A stretch of DNA of 64,000 nucleotides from Amycolatopsis sp. FBCC-B4732 (GCF_023008405.1 NZ_CP095376.1:3806001-3870000); one strand, 5' to 3'. Shown: positions 34,297 through 44,065, counted from the stretch's first letter. Notes: generated by a model from the letters alone, not told the origin. A program made the numbers and translations.

Positions 34297-35334
34297 GTGA
34301 AGTGGGTCCTGCACGTCGACCTCGACCAGTTCATCGCCGCGGTCGAGGTCGCCCGCCACCCGGAGCTCGCGGGCAAGCCCGTCGTCGTCGGGGGCAACGG
34401 CGACCCCACCGAACGCGCCGTCGTCGCGACCGCTTCGTACGAAGCCCGCGAGTTCGGCATCCAGTCCGGCATGCCGCTGCGGCTCGCGGCGAAGCGCTGC
34501 CCGGACGCCGTCTTCCTGCCCAGTGACCCGGACGCCTACCTCGAGGTGTCGGCGCGGGTGATGGCGGTGCTGCGGGAGTTCCCGGTCGTCGTGCAGGTGC
34601 TGGGCTGGGACGAGGCGTTCCTCGGCGCGGAAGCCGACGACCCCGAGGCGCTCGCGGCCGAGCTGAAGGCCGCCGTGGCCCGCGAGACCGGCCTGTCGTG
34701 CGCGGTCGGGATCGGCGACAACAAGCTGCGGGCCAAGCTCGCCACCGGTTTCGGCAAACCGGGCGGGATCTACCGGCTGACGCAGGAGAACTGGTGGGCC
34801 GTGATGGCCGGGCGCCCGACCGACGCGCTGTGGGGCATCGGCGGCAAGACGGCGAAGAAGCTGGCCGAGCTGGGCATCGAGACCGTCCTCGACCTGGCGG
34901 GCGCGGACGCGGCGGCGCTGGCCGCGCGGTTCGGCCCGAAGACCGGGCCGTGGCTGCGGCTGCTCGGCGGCGGCATCAGCGACGCGGACGTCAGCGCGAC
35001 CCCGTACGTCGCGCGCTCCCGCAGCCGCGAGACGACGTTCCAGCGCGACCTCACCGACCCGGCCCAGATGGCGGCGGAGGTCTCGGCGCTGGCGAAGCGG
35101 GTCACCCAGGACGTCCTGGAGGAGGGCCGCCCGGCGGCGCGGATCGCGGTCAAGGTGCGGTTCGTGCCGTTCCTGACCCACACGCACAGCATCACGTTGC
35201 CGGAGCCGACCTCGGACGCGGCGGAGATCGACCGGGCGGCGCGCGAGGTGCTGGGGATGTTCGAGCTGACCCGCGCGGTACGGCTGCTGGGGGTGCGGGC
35301 CGAGTTCGTCCGGGAGGACGAGGACCAGTTGTGA
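34297..35334 (+). CDS. dinB: Y-family DNA polymerase IV, DinB2-like with a non-aromatic steric gate
   Basis: A 345-residue Y-family translesion polymerase. The N-terminus reads VLHVDLDQFIAAVE: metal ligand D8 is present, F12 is kept, but the steric-gate position 13, normally Phe or Tyr, is Ile. Catalytic D105-E106 lie in VLGWDEAFLG. HhH and little-finger domains follow (PTDALWGIGGKTAKKL near residue 170). Mycobacterium smegmatis DinB2, recalled to have Leu at this site, uses ribonucleotides readily, so a similar relaxed sugar choice is predicted. No beta-clamp motif QLxLF is evident at the C-terminus, which ends EFVREDEDQL. The start is GTG. Confidence 0.92.
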   Translation: MKWVLHVDLDQFIAAVEVARHPELAGKPVVVGGNGDPTERAVVATASYEAREFGIQSGMPLRLAAKRCPDAVFLPSDPDAYLEVSARVMAVLREFPVVVQVLGWDEAFLGAEADDPEALAAELKAAVARETGLSCAVGIGDNKLRAKLATGFGKPGGIYRLTQENWWAVMAGRPTDALWGIGGKTAKKLAELGIETVLDLAGADAAALAARFGPKTGPWLRLLGGGISDADVSATPYVARSRSRETTFQRDLTDPAQMAAEVSALAKRVTQDVLEEGRPAARIAVKVRFVPFLTHTHSITLPEPTSDAAEIDRAAREVLGMFELTRAVRLLGVRAEFVREDEDQL

Positions 35335-35394
35335 AGGCCTTCGGAGGCGAAGTGGAGCTGTTGAGGAACCGCTTCACCCACCGGAGGCCTTCGT

Positions 35395-35848
35395 GTCGTC
35401 GAGCAGGGCTGGACCTGCACAGCGGCGGCGAAGATGTTCATGGTCACCAACGAAACCGCCCGCAAATGGGCCGACCGCTACCGCACCGAAGGCGTGACCG
35501 GGATGACCGACCGCGGCAACCGCCTGTCCCGCATCGACGTCACCAAGTTCGGCACCATCCCCGACGAGAAAGCCGACACCGCCGTCGGTGTCCTCCACCG
35601 CGCGCTCACCTGATTCGCCGACCACACCGTCACCGTCGAACGCGTGTCATCGGACAACAGCGCCTGGTCCCCGGCCTGGCGCGAGGCCTGCACCGAGCTG
35701 GGCACCACCCCGAAACGAACCCGGCCCCACCAGCCACAGACCAACAGCAAGATCGAGCGCTTCCACCAGACCCTGGCGAGGGCTGGGCCCACGCCCGCTT
35801 CCCGCAAGCCACCCATCACCCGGCTGACCAACCTCCCGGACAGAAAAC
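35395..35848 (+). pseudogene. IS481-family transposase relic
   Basis: Fragments of an IS481-type transposase. First the N-terminal helix-turn-helix (VVEQGWTCTAAAKMF, ETARKWADRYRTEG). Then a jump over much of the catalytic core to DVTKFGTIPDEKADTAVGVLHRALT, an in-frame TGA at 35611-35613 where the family has Trp, and FADHTVTVERVSSDN, then RTRPHQPQTNSKIERFHQTL with the DDE-region glutamate. A further frameshift follows. The central part of the catalytic domain is deleted, and no terminal inverted repeats were recognised. The element is dead. Confidence 0.88.
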
Positions 35849-36496
35849 CTAGAACTCCTCCGGCAGCGGCAACGGCCGGTCCGGGTCCACTTCCACCCCG
35901 CCGGCCCTCAGCGTGTGGTCCAGCATCGCCCAGATCGTGCCCGTGAGCTGGTCCGTCAGCTGCGCCAAGCTCAACGTGCCCGGGTGGTCGAGCCACCGTG
36001 TCGTCGCCGACTCGACGTAGCCGACCAGGCCGAACGCGATCGTGTCCGCCGGGGCCGGGTCGAGGCCGAACGCCGTCAGGTAGCCCGAGAACAGGCCGCT
36101 GAGGTGGCGGGCGATCGTGCCGCGGACGTCCGTCGTGCCCGGGCCGGTGCGCAGCAGGTAGCGGTGCAGGTGGACGTGTTCGGTGAGCCAGCGCAGGTGG
36201 GTCGAGATGACCGCCGAGATCATCTCGTTCGGCGAGCCCGACGGGTGCCACAGCGGGGCGAGCTCGGCCGTCACCAGCTCGGCCGCGCGCTCGGCGATGG
36301 CGCGCTGGAGGTCGGCCGCGTCGGCGAAGTGGCGGTAGAGCCGGGTGCGGGCCACGCCGGCGCGCTCGGCGATCTGCTCCGTCGAGACCTCCGGGCCGTG
36401 CTCGGCGATGGCCGCCAGCGCCGCGTCGACGAACTCCGCGCGCCGCCGTTCCTGCTGGCCCGCCCAGCGCGCCGCCCGTCCGTCGACCTTGGTCAC
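35849..36496 (-). CDS. TetR-family transcriptional regulator
   Basis: A 215-residue TetR regulator with the N-terminal helix-turn-helix VSTEQIAERAGVARTRLYRHFADAADL (residues about 38-64) and a helical ligand-binding domain. It is divergent from the AurF-like oxygenase gene, with an 88-bp gap holding AT-richer partial palindromes (ACTAGT at 36546-36551; GTA and TAC flanks). That layout suggests it controls the oxygenase and itself. It ends at the edge of the IS481 relic. Confidence 0.92.
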   Translation of the reverse strand: MTKVDGRAARWAGQQERRRAEFVDAALAAIAEHGPEVSTEQIAERAGVARTRLYRHFADAADLQRAIAERAAELVTAELAPLWHPSGSPNEMISAVISTHLRWLTEHVHLHRYLLRTGPGTTDVRGTIARHLSGLFSGYLTAFGLDPAPADTIAFGLVGYVESATTRWLDHPGTLSLAQLTDQLTGTIWAMLDHTLRAGGVEVDPDRPLPLPEEF

Positions 36497-36584
36497 CCGG
36501 GAAGCCTACTCAAGTCCCGCGCGCCGGTGTACGCTCGCCGAAGTAACTAGTACATCGCGTACCCCCTACTTTCCGGAGGCCGCC

Positions 36585-37475
36585 ATGGGCGTCGAGGCCC
36601 AGGACCGGGACGTCACCGCGGCTCGTCTGCTCAAGAGCTCCGCGAAGAACTCCTACGACCCCTACGTCGACATCGACTGGGCCGCGCCGCTCGCCGAGGG
36701 CAAGGCCTACATGCCGCTCGAGCGCGTCTCCCTCTACGGCACCGAGCTGTGGGCGAGGCTGACGCCGGAGCAGCGGATCGAGCTGTCCAAGCACGAGATC
36801 GCCAGCATCATGAGCGTCGGCCTGTGGTTCGAGATCGTCCTCATGCAGCTGCTCGCCCGGTACGTCTTCGACCTGGACGCGCGCAGCGAGCACGCGCAGT
36901 ACGCGATGACCGAGATCGGCGACGAGACCCGGCACTCGGTGATGTTCGCCCGCACCGCCGAGCGGCTCGGCGTCCCGCGCTACGGCGTCCCGAAGGTGGT
37001 GCACCGCGCCGCCAAGGTGTTCGGCGCGACGGCGGCCGGCCCGTCGATGTTCGCCAGCGTGCTCGTCGCCGAAGAGACCACCGACCGGCTGCAGCGCTCG
37101 ATGATGGACGACGACGGCATCCAGCCGCTGATCCGCTCGGTCAACCGCATCCACGTCGTCGAGGAGGCGCGGCACGTCCGCTTCGCCAAGGAAGAGGTGC
37201 TGCGGGAGACGCCGAAGCTGTCGAAGGCGAGCCTGCGGCGGCACCGGGTGCGGACCGCGCTCGTCGCGTTCGGCGTCATCGACAGCATGGTCGACCCGCG
37301 GATCTACCGCAGCGTCGGGATCGACCCGCGCGAGGGCCGGGCCGCGGCGCTCGCGAACCCGCACTTCCACGAAACGCGCCGCTGGATGGCCGAGAAGATC
37401 GTGCCGTTCCTGCGCGACGCGGGGCTGATCGGCGGCCGGTCGGAGGGCATCTGGCGGCGCGCCCATCTCGTTTGA
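36585..37475 (+). CDS. AurF-like di-iron oxygenase
   Basis: A 296-residue ferritin-like di-iron protein of the AurF family, whose founder oxidises the amino group of p-aminobenzoate to a nitro group. The set of ligands matches AurF: E83, E114 and H117 in EIGDETRHS, E163 in VAEETTDR, and H190, E194 and H197 in HVVEEARHVRF, including the AurF-specific H-x3-E-x2-H that adds a third histidine. Start ATG 36585 has CCGGAGG 8 nt upstream. No biosynthetic cluster surrounds it, so it could be an N-oxygenase, a decarboxylase or another acting enzyme with an unknown substrate, under the divergent TetR. Confidence 0.88.
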   Translation: MGVEAQDRDVTAARLLKSSAKNSYDPYVDIDWAAPLAEGKAYMPLERVSLYGTELWARLTPEQRIELSKHEIASIMSVGLWFEIVLMQLLARYVFDLDARSEHAQYAMTEIGDETRHSVMFARTAERLGVPRYGVPKVVHRAAKVFGATAAGPSMFASVLVAEETTDRLQRSMMDDDGIQPLIRSVNRIHVVEEARHVRFAKEEVLRETPKLSKASLRRHRVRTALVAFGVIDSMVDPRIYRSVGIDPREGRAAALANPHFHETRRWMAEKIVPFLRDAGLIGGRSEGIWRRAHLV

Positions 37476-37532
37476 GGCACTGACGGCGGAATTCCCTTCG
37501 CACCGATTGCCCGGTTCCGCCACGATGCCCGG

Positions 37533-38186
37533 GTGACCGCTGAGATCCCCGCCGCCCCGGCGCCGCCGCGGCGCTCGCCGTTCGCCCACCCCGTGTTCGC
37601 CGGCCTGATCGGGGTCATCGTCGGCGCGGTGCTGGTCGGCGTGCCGTGGCTGGCGCTGACCCTGCTCGGCGGGCCGAGCGGGCGCGCGCTGAGCGTGCCC
37701 TCGAGCCTCGGCGGGCTCGGCCGCACCCAGGACACGCTCGCGAAGTTCGACGTGGAGAAGAGCAAGGTCCAGGTCGCCCGCGTCGACAAAGCCGACCGGG
37801 AAACGGCCGCCCGGACGTCGGCGGCCTACGGCGGCGCGGGCGCGGTGGTGCAGCAGTACCAGGACGACCGGCTGGAACGCAGCTTCCAGCTGATCGCGGT
37901 GCGCGCGGGGTCACCGGAGCTGGTGGCGCCGTACGAGGACGCCGAGGAACTCGGCCTGGCCGCCCCGAGCACCGAACTGGTGCGCGTCGGCGCCGTGCAG
38001 TGCCTGGTCCACAACGACGCCGCGGCCGCGGGCTCGACGCCGGACCCCGACCGGTCGTTCGTCACCCACTGCCAGCGCAGCGGCCCGGACCTGACCGTCA
38101 CGCTGCGCAGCATCTCGGCCGAGGGCAACCGCGACCCCCGCGAGCTGGCCGGGATCGTCGAAGAAGCCTGGAAGGAACTTTCGTGA
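37533..38186 (+). CDS. Membrane-anchored hypothetical protein
   Basis: A 217-residue protein with a Pro-rich N-terminus, one membrane segment at about residues 20-46 ([20 protein letters not shown]) and an extracytoplasmic domain of about 165 residues. Two cysteines (QCLVHND, HCQRSG) could form a disulfide. No family is recognised. The GTG start gives a short charged-free N-terminus. It is coupled to the acetyltransferase gene by a 4-bp GTGA overlap. Confidence 0.75.
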   Translation: MTAEIPAAPAPPRRSPFAHPVFAGLIGVIVGAVLVGVPWLALTLLGGPSGRALSVPSSLGGLGRTQDTLAKFDVEKSKVQVARVDKADRETAARTSAAYGGAGAVVQQYQDDRLERSFQLIAVRAGSPELVAPYEDAEELGLAAPSTELVRVGAVQCLVHNDAAAAGSTPDPDRSFVTHCQRSGPDLTVTLRSISAEGNRDPRELAGIVEEAWKELS

Positions 38187-38668
38187 CGACCACCGTCCGG
38201 CCGGCCCGAGCCGGCGACGAAGCCGCGCTCGCCAAGATCGACGAGCGCACGTGGGACTCCACGGTGTCCCCCGCTCCCCCGCCGCCGCCCGGCACGCCGT
38301 TCTTCGACGAGGGCGCGCGGCCGGAGAACTTCCTCGTCGCCGAGCACGACGACGTCGTCGCCGGGTACGTCCGGCTCGCCGAGGGGTTCGGCATCCCGGC
38401 CCACGCGCACGTGCTGGTGGTCGGCGGGCTCGCCGTCGACCCGGACCGCCAGGGCCTCGGCATCGCGGGACGGCTGGTGGACGCGGCCGCGGCGGAGGCG
38501 CGCCGGCGCGGGGCCCGCAAGCTGACGCTGCGCGTGCTGGGTCACAACGCCGCCGCCCGCCGGGTCTACGAGCGGTCGGGGTTCGTCGTGGAAGGCGTGC
38601 TGCGCGGGGAATTCCGCATCGACGGCACCGATGTCGACGACGTTCTCATGGCCCTTTCGCTCGCTTGA
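38183..38668 (+). CDS. GNAT-family N-acetyltransferase
   Basis: A 161-residue GCN5-related acetyltransferase. The acetyl-CoA-binding motif A is [22 protein letters not shown] (Q/RxxGxG/A, residues about 77-98), with the typical C-terminal [22 protein letters not shown]. The substrate is unknown. The GTG start overlaps the upstream stop, so it is translated with the membrane protein. Confidence 0.93.
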   Translation: MTTTVRPARAGDEAALAKIDERTWDSTVSPAPPPPPGTPFFDEGARPENFLVAEHDDVVAGYVRLAEGFGIPAHAHVLVVGGLAVDPDRQGLGIAGRLVDAAAAEARRRGARKLTLRVLGHNAAARRVYERSGFVVEGVLRGEFRIDGTDVDDVLMALSLA

Positions 38669-38701
38669 CAGCTTCCCGGCGGCTTTGCCATCCTGGGTCC
38701 C

Positions 38702-38769
38702 GGGCCGAGAGGCGCTGCGACGGAACTCTTTCCGCCACGCTCGGCCCGCGACACGCATCCAAGGGCGCC
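38702..38769 (+). promoter_or_regulatory. S-adenosylhomocysteine (SAH) riboswitch
   Basis: An SAH aptamer in the ahcY leader. P1 is a perfect 8-bp stem, GGGCCGAG (38702-38709) with CTCGGCCC (38740-38747). The conserved core AGGCGCTGCGACGG follows P1. P2 ends in CGGAA (38721-38725) with TTCCG (38730-38734) and a 4-nt loop. The pseudoknot strand GGCGC (38711-38715) can pair with GCGCC (38765-38769). Bases 38764-38773 are also the left arm of a terminator, so SAH binding would release the RNA from termination and switch on SAH hydrolase. Confidence 0.9.
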
Positions 38770-38793
38770 TCCCGCGAGGGAGGTGCCTTTTTT
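38764..38793 (+). terminator. Intrinsic terminator of the SAH riboswitch
   Basis: GGCGCCTCCC (38764-38773) pairs with GGGAGGTGCC (38778-38787) across a GCGA loop, with one G-U pair, and is followed by six T residues (38788-38793). T-tailed terminators are rare in this GC-rich DNA. The left arm overlaps the aptamer pseudoknot strand. Confidence 0.9.
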
Positions 38794-38871
38794 GGTGTCA
38801 CAGCCGTCCGCCGTCACCCCGGTGAGTCCTCCCGCGCGCTCCGCAACCAGCCTCAGGAAAGAGCTCGAGGA

Positions 38872-40332
<1,461 letters not shown>

Positions 40333-40452
40333 TCCGAGATTGCTCCGTTTGACGCAGTTTGCCGAAGCGCGAAAGTGGCCATCCTCCCCGTGACAGCGCA
40401 TCCGCCCGGCCGGCATGCCGGACGGAACCCATGCGAAGGAGTGTGTGTCAAA

Positions 40453-40608
40453 GTGATCGTTCTCGGTGTAATTCTCCTGATCATCGGGTTCATCGTGGGT
40501 ATCCCGGTGCTTTACACCATCGGCATCATCCTCGCGGTGGCCGGCGTGGCACTGGCCATCCTGGGCGGCACCGGCCGCCGGATCGGTGGACGTGCGCACT
40601 GGTACTGA
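40453..40608 (+). CDS. DUF6131-like tiny membrane protein
   Basis: A 51-residue protein of two hydrophobic helices (VIVLGVILLIIGFIVGIPVL, GIILAVAGVALAILGG) and a short basic tail GRRIGGRAHWY. I recall this arrangement as the DUF6131 family of actinomycetes; the function is unknown. The GTG at 40453 is preferred. AAGGAG lies 12 nt upstream, a long spacing, and the in-frame GTG at 40441 is too close to that site. Confidence 0.75.
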   Translation: MIVLGVILLIIGFIVGIPVLYTIGIILAVAGVALAILGGTGRRIGGRAHWY

Positions 40609-40635
40609 TGAATGAACGGCCCGCGGCCTGGCGCG

Positions 40636-41090
40636 TCAGCAGCAATGCTGACCGCGCCAGGCCGTTCGGCCTTCTCGCACCACCACGGCGATCGCGAGCG
40701 CGACCGCCGGATCGGCCCACCACCAGCCGAACAGGGCGTTGAGCGGTAACCCCGCCAGCAGCACCGCGGAAAGGTAAGCGCAGAGCAAAGTCTGCCGCGA
40801 ATCCGCGACCGCGCCGGCCGACCCCAGCTCCCGCCCGGCGCTGCGCCGCGGCCAGGATGGGCATCACGGCGAGCGAAACCGCCGCGAGCACGATTCCCGT
40901 GCGTGAGGTTTCCGGCGCGGCACCGCCGAAGAATGTGCCTGCGGCCTCGACCGTGACGTAACCCGCGAGCGCGAAAAACGACAGGGCGATCATTTTCAGT
41001 GCCCGCCGTTCGCGCTTTTCCGGGTCCTCACCGGAAAACTGCCAGGAGACCGCGGCCACGGAGGCGACTTAGATCAAGGAATCGAGTCAT
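40636..41090 (-). pseudogene. Decayed cation-efflux (CDF-type) transporter
   Basis: Remnant of a cation transporter. The start region MTRFLDL at 41090 is joined out of frame to AAVSWQFSGEDPEKRERRALKMI, so the first three membrane helices (roughly 90 residues) are deleted. The frame then runs to AAQRRAG, where a single-base change near 40834 shifts it. The natural sequel, ELGSAGAVADSRQTLLCAYL through NALFGWWWADPAVAL to WRGQHCC and a stop at 40636-40638, is readable only in the next frame. It once followed arsR with an ATGA overlap. Confidence 0.8.
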
Positions 41091-41370
41091 GCCGGCTCGC
41101 CTTCGTCCCGCGGTTCGACCGCCGGCACGACGTGGACGAGCTCCCGCAGCGCGCGGGCCAGGCGCGCGTCCGCGATCTCGTACCGCACCTGACGCCCCTC
41201 GTAGCCGGCCACGACGAGCCCGCAGCCGCGCAGGCACGACAGGTGGTTCGAGACGTTCGGCCGCCAGCCGGCCCGGGTAGGCAGGACCGTCGAGCGCCCT
41301 CAGGATCCGGCAGCGGGTCGGGTCGGACAGCGCGCGCCCGATCCGGGCGAGTGCCGCTTCCCACGTCGCA
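41087..41370 (-). pseudogene. Decayed ArsR-family metal regulator
   Basis: The ArsR parts lie in two frames. TWEAALARIGRALSDPTRCRIL and DGPAYPGRLA come first. A deletion of about 20-45 bases then removes most of the recognition helix, and PNVSNHLSCLRGCGLVVAGYEG, RQVRYEIADARLARALRELV and the end EGEPA follow in another frame. No start codon remains in the first frame; it meets TAA upstream. The DNA-binding helix is destroyed, so it cannot repress. The adjacent transporter is broken too. Confidence 0.82.
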
Positions 41371-41461
41371 AAATAAGGGGTCCTCCGGCTCCGAGGGGGA
41401 GGGAGAGCCGAAGGACCTCGTTAGTGTTAGCACATCGCCAAGCCCGTGTACACAGCTGCAT

Positions 41462-41473
41462 ACACGATCGTGT
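41462..41473. promoter_or_regulatory. 12-bp palindrome, possible relic operator
   Basis: ACACGATCGTGT is a perfect palindrome about 60-90 bp upstream of the arsR relic, next to a second short palindrome GTGTACAC. ArsR/SmtB operators are AT-richer 12-2-12 repeats as a rule, so the assignment is weak. Confidence 0.3.
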
Positions 41474-41498
41474 TACCGCTTTGACTGTCCTAACGCCA

Positions 41499-41545
41499 CG
41501 AAGGCCTCCCCGGCCGGCGCGTGGCACCCGGCGGGAAGGCCTTCG
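41499..41545 (-). terminator. Hairpin terminator after the Cys-rich gene
   Basis: CGAAGGCC (41499-41506) pairs with GGCCTTCG (41538-41545), and the stem extends inward with mismatches. It lies 19 bp after the stop of the small Cys-rich gene on the minus strand and would end the Ku transcript as well. Confidence 0.65.
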
Positions 41546-41563
41546 CGGATCCTGGCGGGAGGC

Positions 41564-41770
41564 TCAGGAAGCTCGGCGCAGCAACGATTTCTCCGGTGCG
41601 GCGGTGCAGGCGCAGCCGCCGGGGGCCGGGCAGTCGACGATCAGCGCGTGCCGCACCCGATCGGGGTCCGCGCACGCGGTGTCGGTGCACTCGGCGAACC
41701 CGCGTTCCGGGTGCACCACCAGCGTGCCGTGGCAGTGGTCGATCCGGGCCTCACACGAAGCACACTCCAT
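41564..41770 (-). CDS. Small Cys-rich putative zinc-binding protein
   Basis: A 68-residue protein with paired cysteines and histidines: MECASCEARIDHCHGTLVVHP, ECTDTACADP and DCPAPGGCACT. I recall actinomycete proteins of the same shape (CxxC, DHCHGTLVVH, CxxxxC) without a known function; a zinc ribbon is likely. It lies 75 bp downstream of ku on the same strand and may share its transcript. A hairpin follows. Confidence 0.75.
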   Translation of the reverse strand: MECASCEARIDHCHGTLVVHPERGFAECTDTACADPDRVRHALIVDCPAPGGCACTAAPEKSLLRRAS

Positions 41771-41845
41771 GAGTCCTTGGTACCACCGGGAAGCGGGCGG
41801 GCCCGGGACCGGGACGGCGTGTCGGCGCGACCACCCGTCCGGGGC

Positions 41846-42745
41846 TCACGCGGACTTCGGCGCCCGCTTCCGCGCGGCCGGCTTCTTCTTCGCCGCCGGC
41901 TTCGCGTCCTCATCGGACCCGTCCTCCTCGGACGCCTCCGAAGTGGACGCGTCCGAAGCGGACTCGCGCGACTTCTTCGCCGCGTCGACGCTGGCCTGCA
42001 GTGCCGCCATCAGGTCGACGACGTCCGCCTTCGCGGTGACCGCGGCGGGCTTGGTCGTCTCCTCCCCCGCGACCTTGGCCTCGATCATCTCCTCGAGGGC
42101 CTCGCGGTAGTGGTCGTGGTACTTCTCCGGCTCGAACACCGGCTCGGCCAGCGAGTCGATCAGCGAGCCGGCCATGGACAGCTCCTGCGGGCGGATCTGC
42201 GGCGGGTCGTCGCGCAGGAACGGGAAGTCGGGTTCGCGGACCTCGTCCGGCCACAGCATCGTCGTCATCACCAGCACGTCGGCGTGCACCCGCAGCACCG
42301 CCATGCTCTCCCGCTGCCGGACCGCGACCTTCGCGACGGCCACCTGGCTCGACTTGTGCAGCGCGTCCCGCAGCACGACGTACGGCTTCACCGCGTTCTT
42401 CTGCGGCTCCAGGTAGTAGGTCCGGTCGTACTGGATCGGGTCGATCGACTCCAGCGGCACGAACTCCAGGACGTCGATCGTGCGCTGCGAGGACAGCGGC
42501 AGCTCGGCCATCTCGGCGTCGGTGATCACGACCATCTCGCCGTCGGGCAGCTCGTAGCCCTTGGCGATCTCCGGGTACGGGACCTCGGCGCCGTCGATCG
42601 TGCAGAACCGCTTGTACTGGATGCGGCCGCCGTCGGCCTCGTGCACCTGGCGGAGCGAGACGTTCTTGTTCTCGGTGGCCGCGTACAGCTGGATCGGGAT
42701 GCTGACCAGCCCGAACGACACCGAGCCCTTCCACATCGCCCGCAT
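41846..42745 (-). CDS. ku: Ku protein for non-homologous end joining
   Basis: A 299-residue bacterial Ku that forms a ring on double-strand DNA ends and recruits LigD. The core runs from MRAMWKGSVSFGLVSIPIQLY to about residue 260 (RYxPEKYxDxYRxAL-type FEPEKYHDHYREALEEMIEAK). It ends in a Lys/Ala-rich tail (KPAAKKKPAARKRAPKSA) thought to bind DNA or LigD. The ATG at 42745 is chosen over one nine codons upstream because GGAGGTG lies 7 nt before it and the N-terminus is canonical. A LigD-like phosphoesterase lies 9 kb away, but no LigD polymerase is in the window. Confidence 0.95.
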   Translation of the reverse strand: MRAMWKGSVSFGLVSIPIQLYAATENKNVSLRQVHEADGGRIQYKRFCTIDGAEVPYPEIAKGYELPDGEMVVITDAEMAELPLSSQRTIDVLEFVPLESIDPIQYDRTYYLEPQKNAVKPYVVLRDALHKSSQVAVAKVAVRQRESMAVLRVHADVLVMTTMLWPDEVREPDFPFLRDDPPQIRPQELSMAGSLIDSLAEPVFEPEKYHDHYREALEEMIEAKVAGEETTKPAAVTAKADVVDLMAALQASVDAAKKSRESASDASTSEASEEDGSDEDAKPAAKKKPAARKRAPKSA

Positions 42746-42819
42746 GCCACGCACCTCCGAGATCGTCTTCACGCTCGGTAGTTACCGTAGCCCGAATCGT
42801 CCCCCGGCGACAGTCCGAT

Positions 42820-44046
42820 CTAGACCTCTGCCAGGTACTTCTCCCACTTGGCGGGGTCGAGGAACCAGTGCTGGAAGTCGGTCGGGTCGGTGAACCCGTT
42901 GGCGAACCTGCGGGCCACGGCCGGGTTCTGCCCCGCGACGCCGAGGATCTGGAGCACGTGCGGAGGCGGCGGCAGGAGCAGCGCGTTGGTCCATTCGGTG
43001 ACGTGCCGGGCGTACTCCCAGTAGCGCTCGAACGTGGCGTCCATCCACTCCGCGTCGAACGGCCGGTCGCCGTGCTCGAGGATCGCGGTCAGGTAGGTCG
43101 CCGCGCAGTGGCTCGCGTTGTTCGAGCCCTGCCCGGTGATCGGGTCGTTCGCCACGACGACGTCGGCCATGCCCAGCACCCGCGCCCCGCCCGGCAGGAT
43201 GCCGACCGGGTTGCGCACGACGGGCGTGTACCCGCCGGCCAGCGCCGCCTTGCCGTCGGTGAGCTCGGCGTCGCGGCAGCGCTCGTACTCCCACGGCACG
43301 AACTGCCGCATCAGGTCGAGCAGCCGCGTGAAGTGCTCGGCCGGTGCCGGGTGGTCGCCGAAGCAGTCCAACGGCCCGCCCGGGACGCCCTCGAAGAAGA
43401 GGATGTCGCAGTTCCCGCTCAGCGTGTACGCCGGGATCATGAACAGCTCGCCGACGCCGGGCACGATGGTGAACCGCACGGCCTGCTTGTCCGGGTGCTC
43501 CGGCCGCGGCCGCACGCCGTGGGCGTAGACCAGCGAGAGCGCGCGCATCGGCTTCGTGTACGGCGACCGCTCGGGCACGCGGTCGAACAGCTGGACCAGC
43601 TCGCCCTTGCCGGCCGAGACGATCACCAGGTCGTAGAGCCGGGACAGCGCGTCCAGTTCGGACGTCATCACGCCGTGGATGACGAGCTTGCCGCCGCGGT
43701 CCTCGAACAGCTCCAGCCAGCCCGCCATCTTCACGCGCTGGTCGACCGACTGCGCGTAGTGGTCGAGCTCGGCGAACCAGTCGAGCGCGCGGCCGCCGTC
43801 CGGCGCCGCCACCGACACGCCGAGGCCCTCGACCCGGACGGTCTCGTCCTCCCACTGGTTCAGCCCGAGGTCCCGCTCGTGCTGCAGCGCGTCGTTGAAC
43901 ATGCACTGCGTCGACATCACCCGCCCGGCCCGGATCTCCTCCGGCGTCCGCGCGGACATCACCGTGACGTCGTAGTCCTTCGCCAGCAGCCCGAGGGCCA
44001 GCTGCAGCCCGGACTGGCCGGCGCCCACGATCAGGACTCTGCGCAT
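42820..44046 (-). CDS. Styrene-monooxygenase-like FAD flavoprotein
   Basis: A 408-residue flavoprotein resembling StyA, the FADH2-using oxygenase of styrene monooxygenase. FAD binds the N-terminal VLIVGAGQSGLQLALGLL; VMSTQCMFNDALQHERDLGL and NDPITGQGSNNASHCA (the second FAD segment near residue 300) are characteristic of the group. It needs reduced FAD from a reductase, and none is next to it. It lies 19 bp after cvnD on the same strand with GAGGAG 11 nt upstream, so it is read as the fifth gene of the conservon. The substrate is unknown. Confidence 0.88.
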   Translation of the reverse strand: MRRVLIVGAGQSGLQLALGLLAKDYDVTVMSARTPEEIRAGRVMSTQCMFNDALQHERDLGLNQWEDETVRVEGLGVSVAAPDGGRALDWFAELDHYAQSVDQRVKMAGWLELFEDRGGKLVIHGVMTSELDALSRLYDLVIVSAGKGELVQLFDRVPERSPYTKPMRALSLVYAHGVRPRPEHPDKQAVRFTIVPGVGELFMIPAYTLSGNCDILFFEGVPGGPLDCFGDHPAPAEHFTRLLDLMRQFVPWEYERCRDAELTDGKAALAGGYTPVVRNPVGILPGGARVLGMADVVVANDPITGQGSNNASHCAATYLTAILEHGDRPFDAEWMDATFERYWEYARHVTEWTNALLLPPPPHVLQILGVAGQNPAVARRFANGFTDPTDFQHWFLDPAKWEKYLAEV

Positions 44047-44065
44047 GAAGCTCTTCTCTCCTCGT

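Noticed and set aside
40420..40431. CCGGCATGCCGG-like palindrome before the small DUF6131-like gene
   Set aside because: Short GC palindromes are expected by chance at this base composition and nothing else supports a site.
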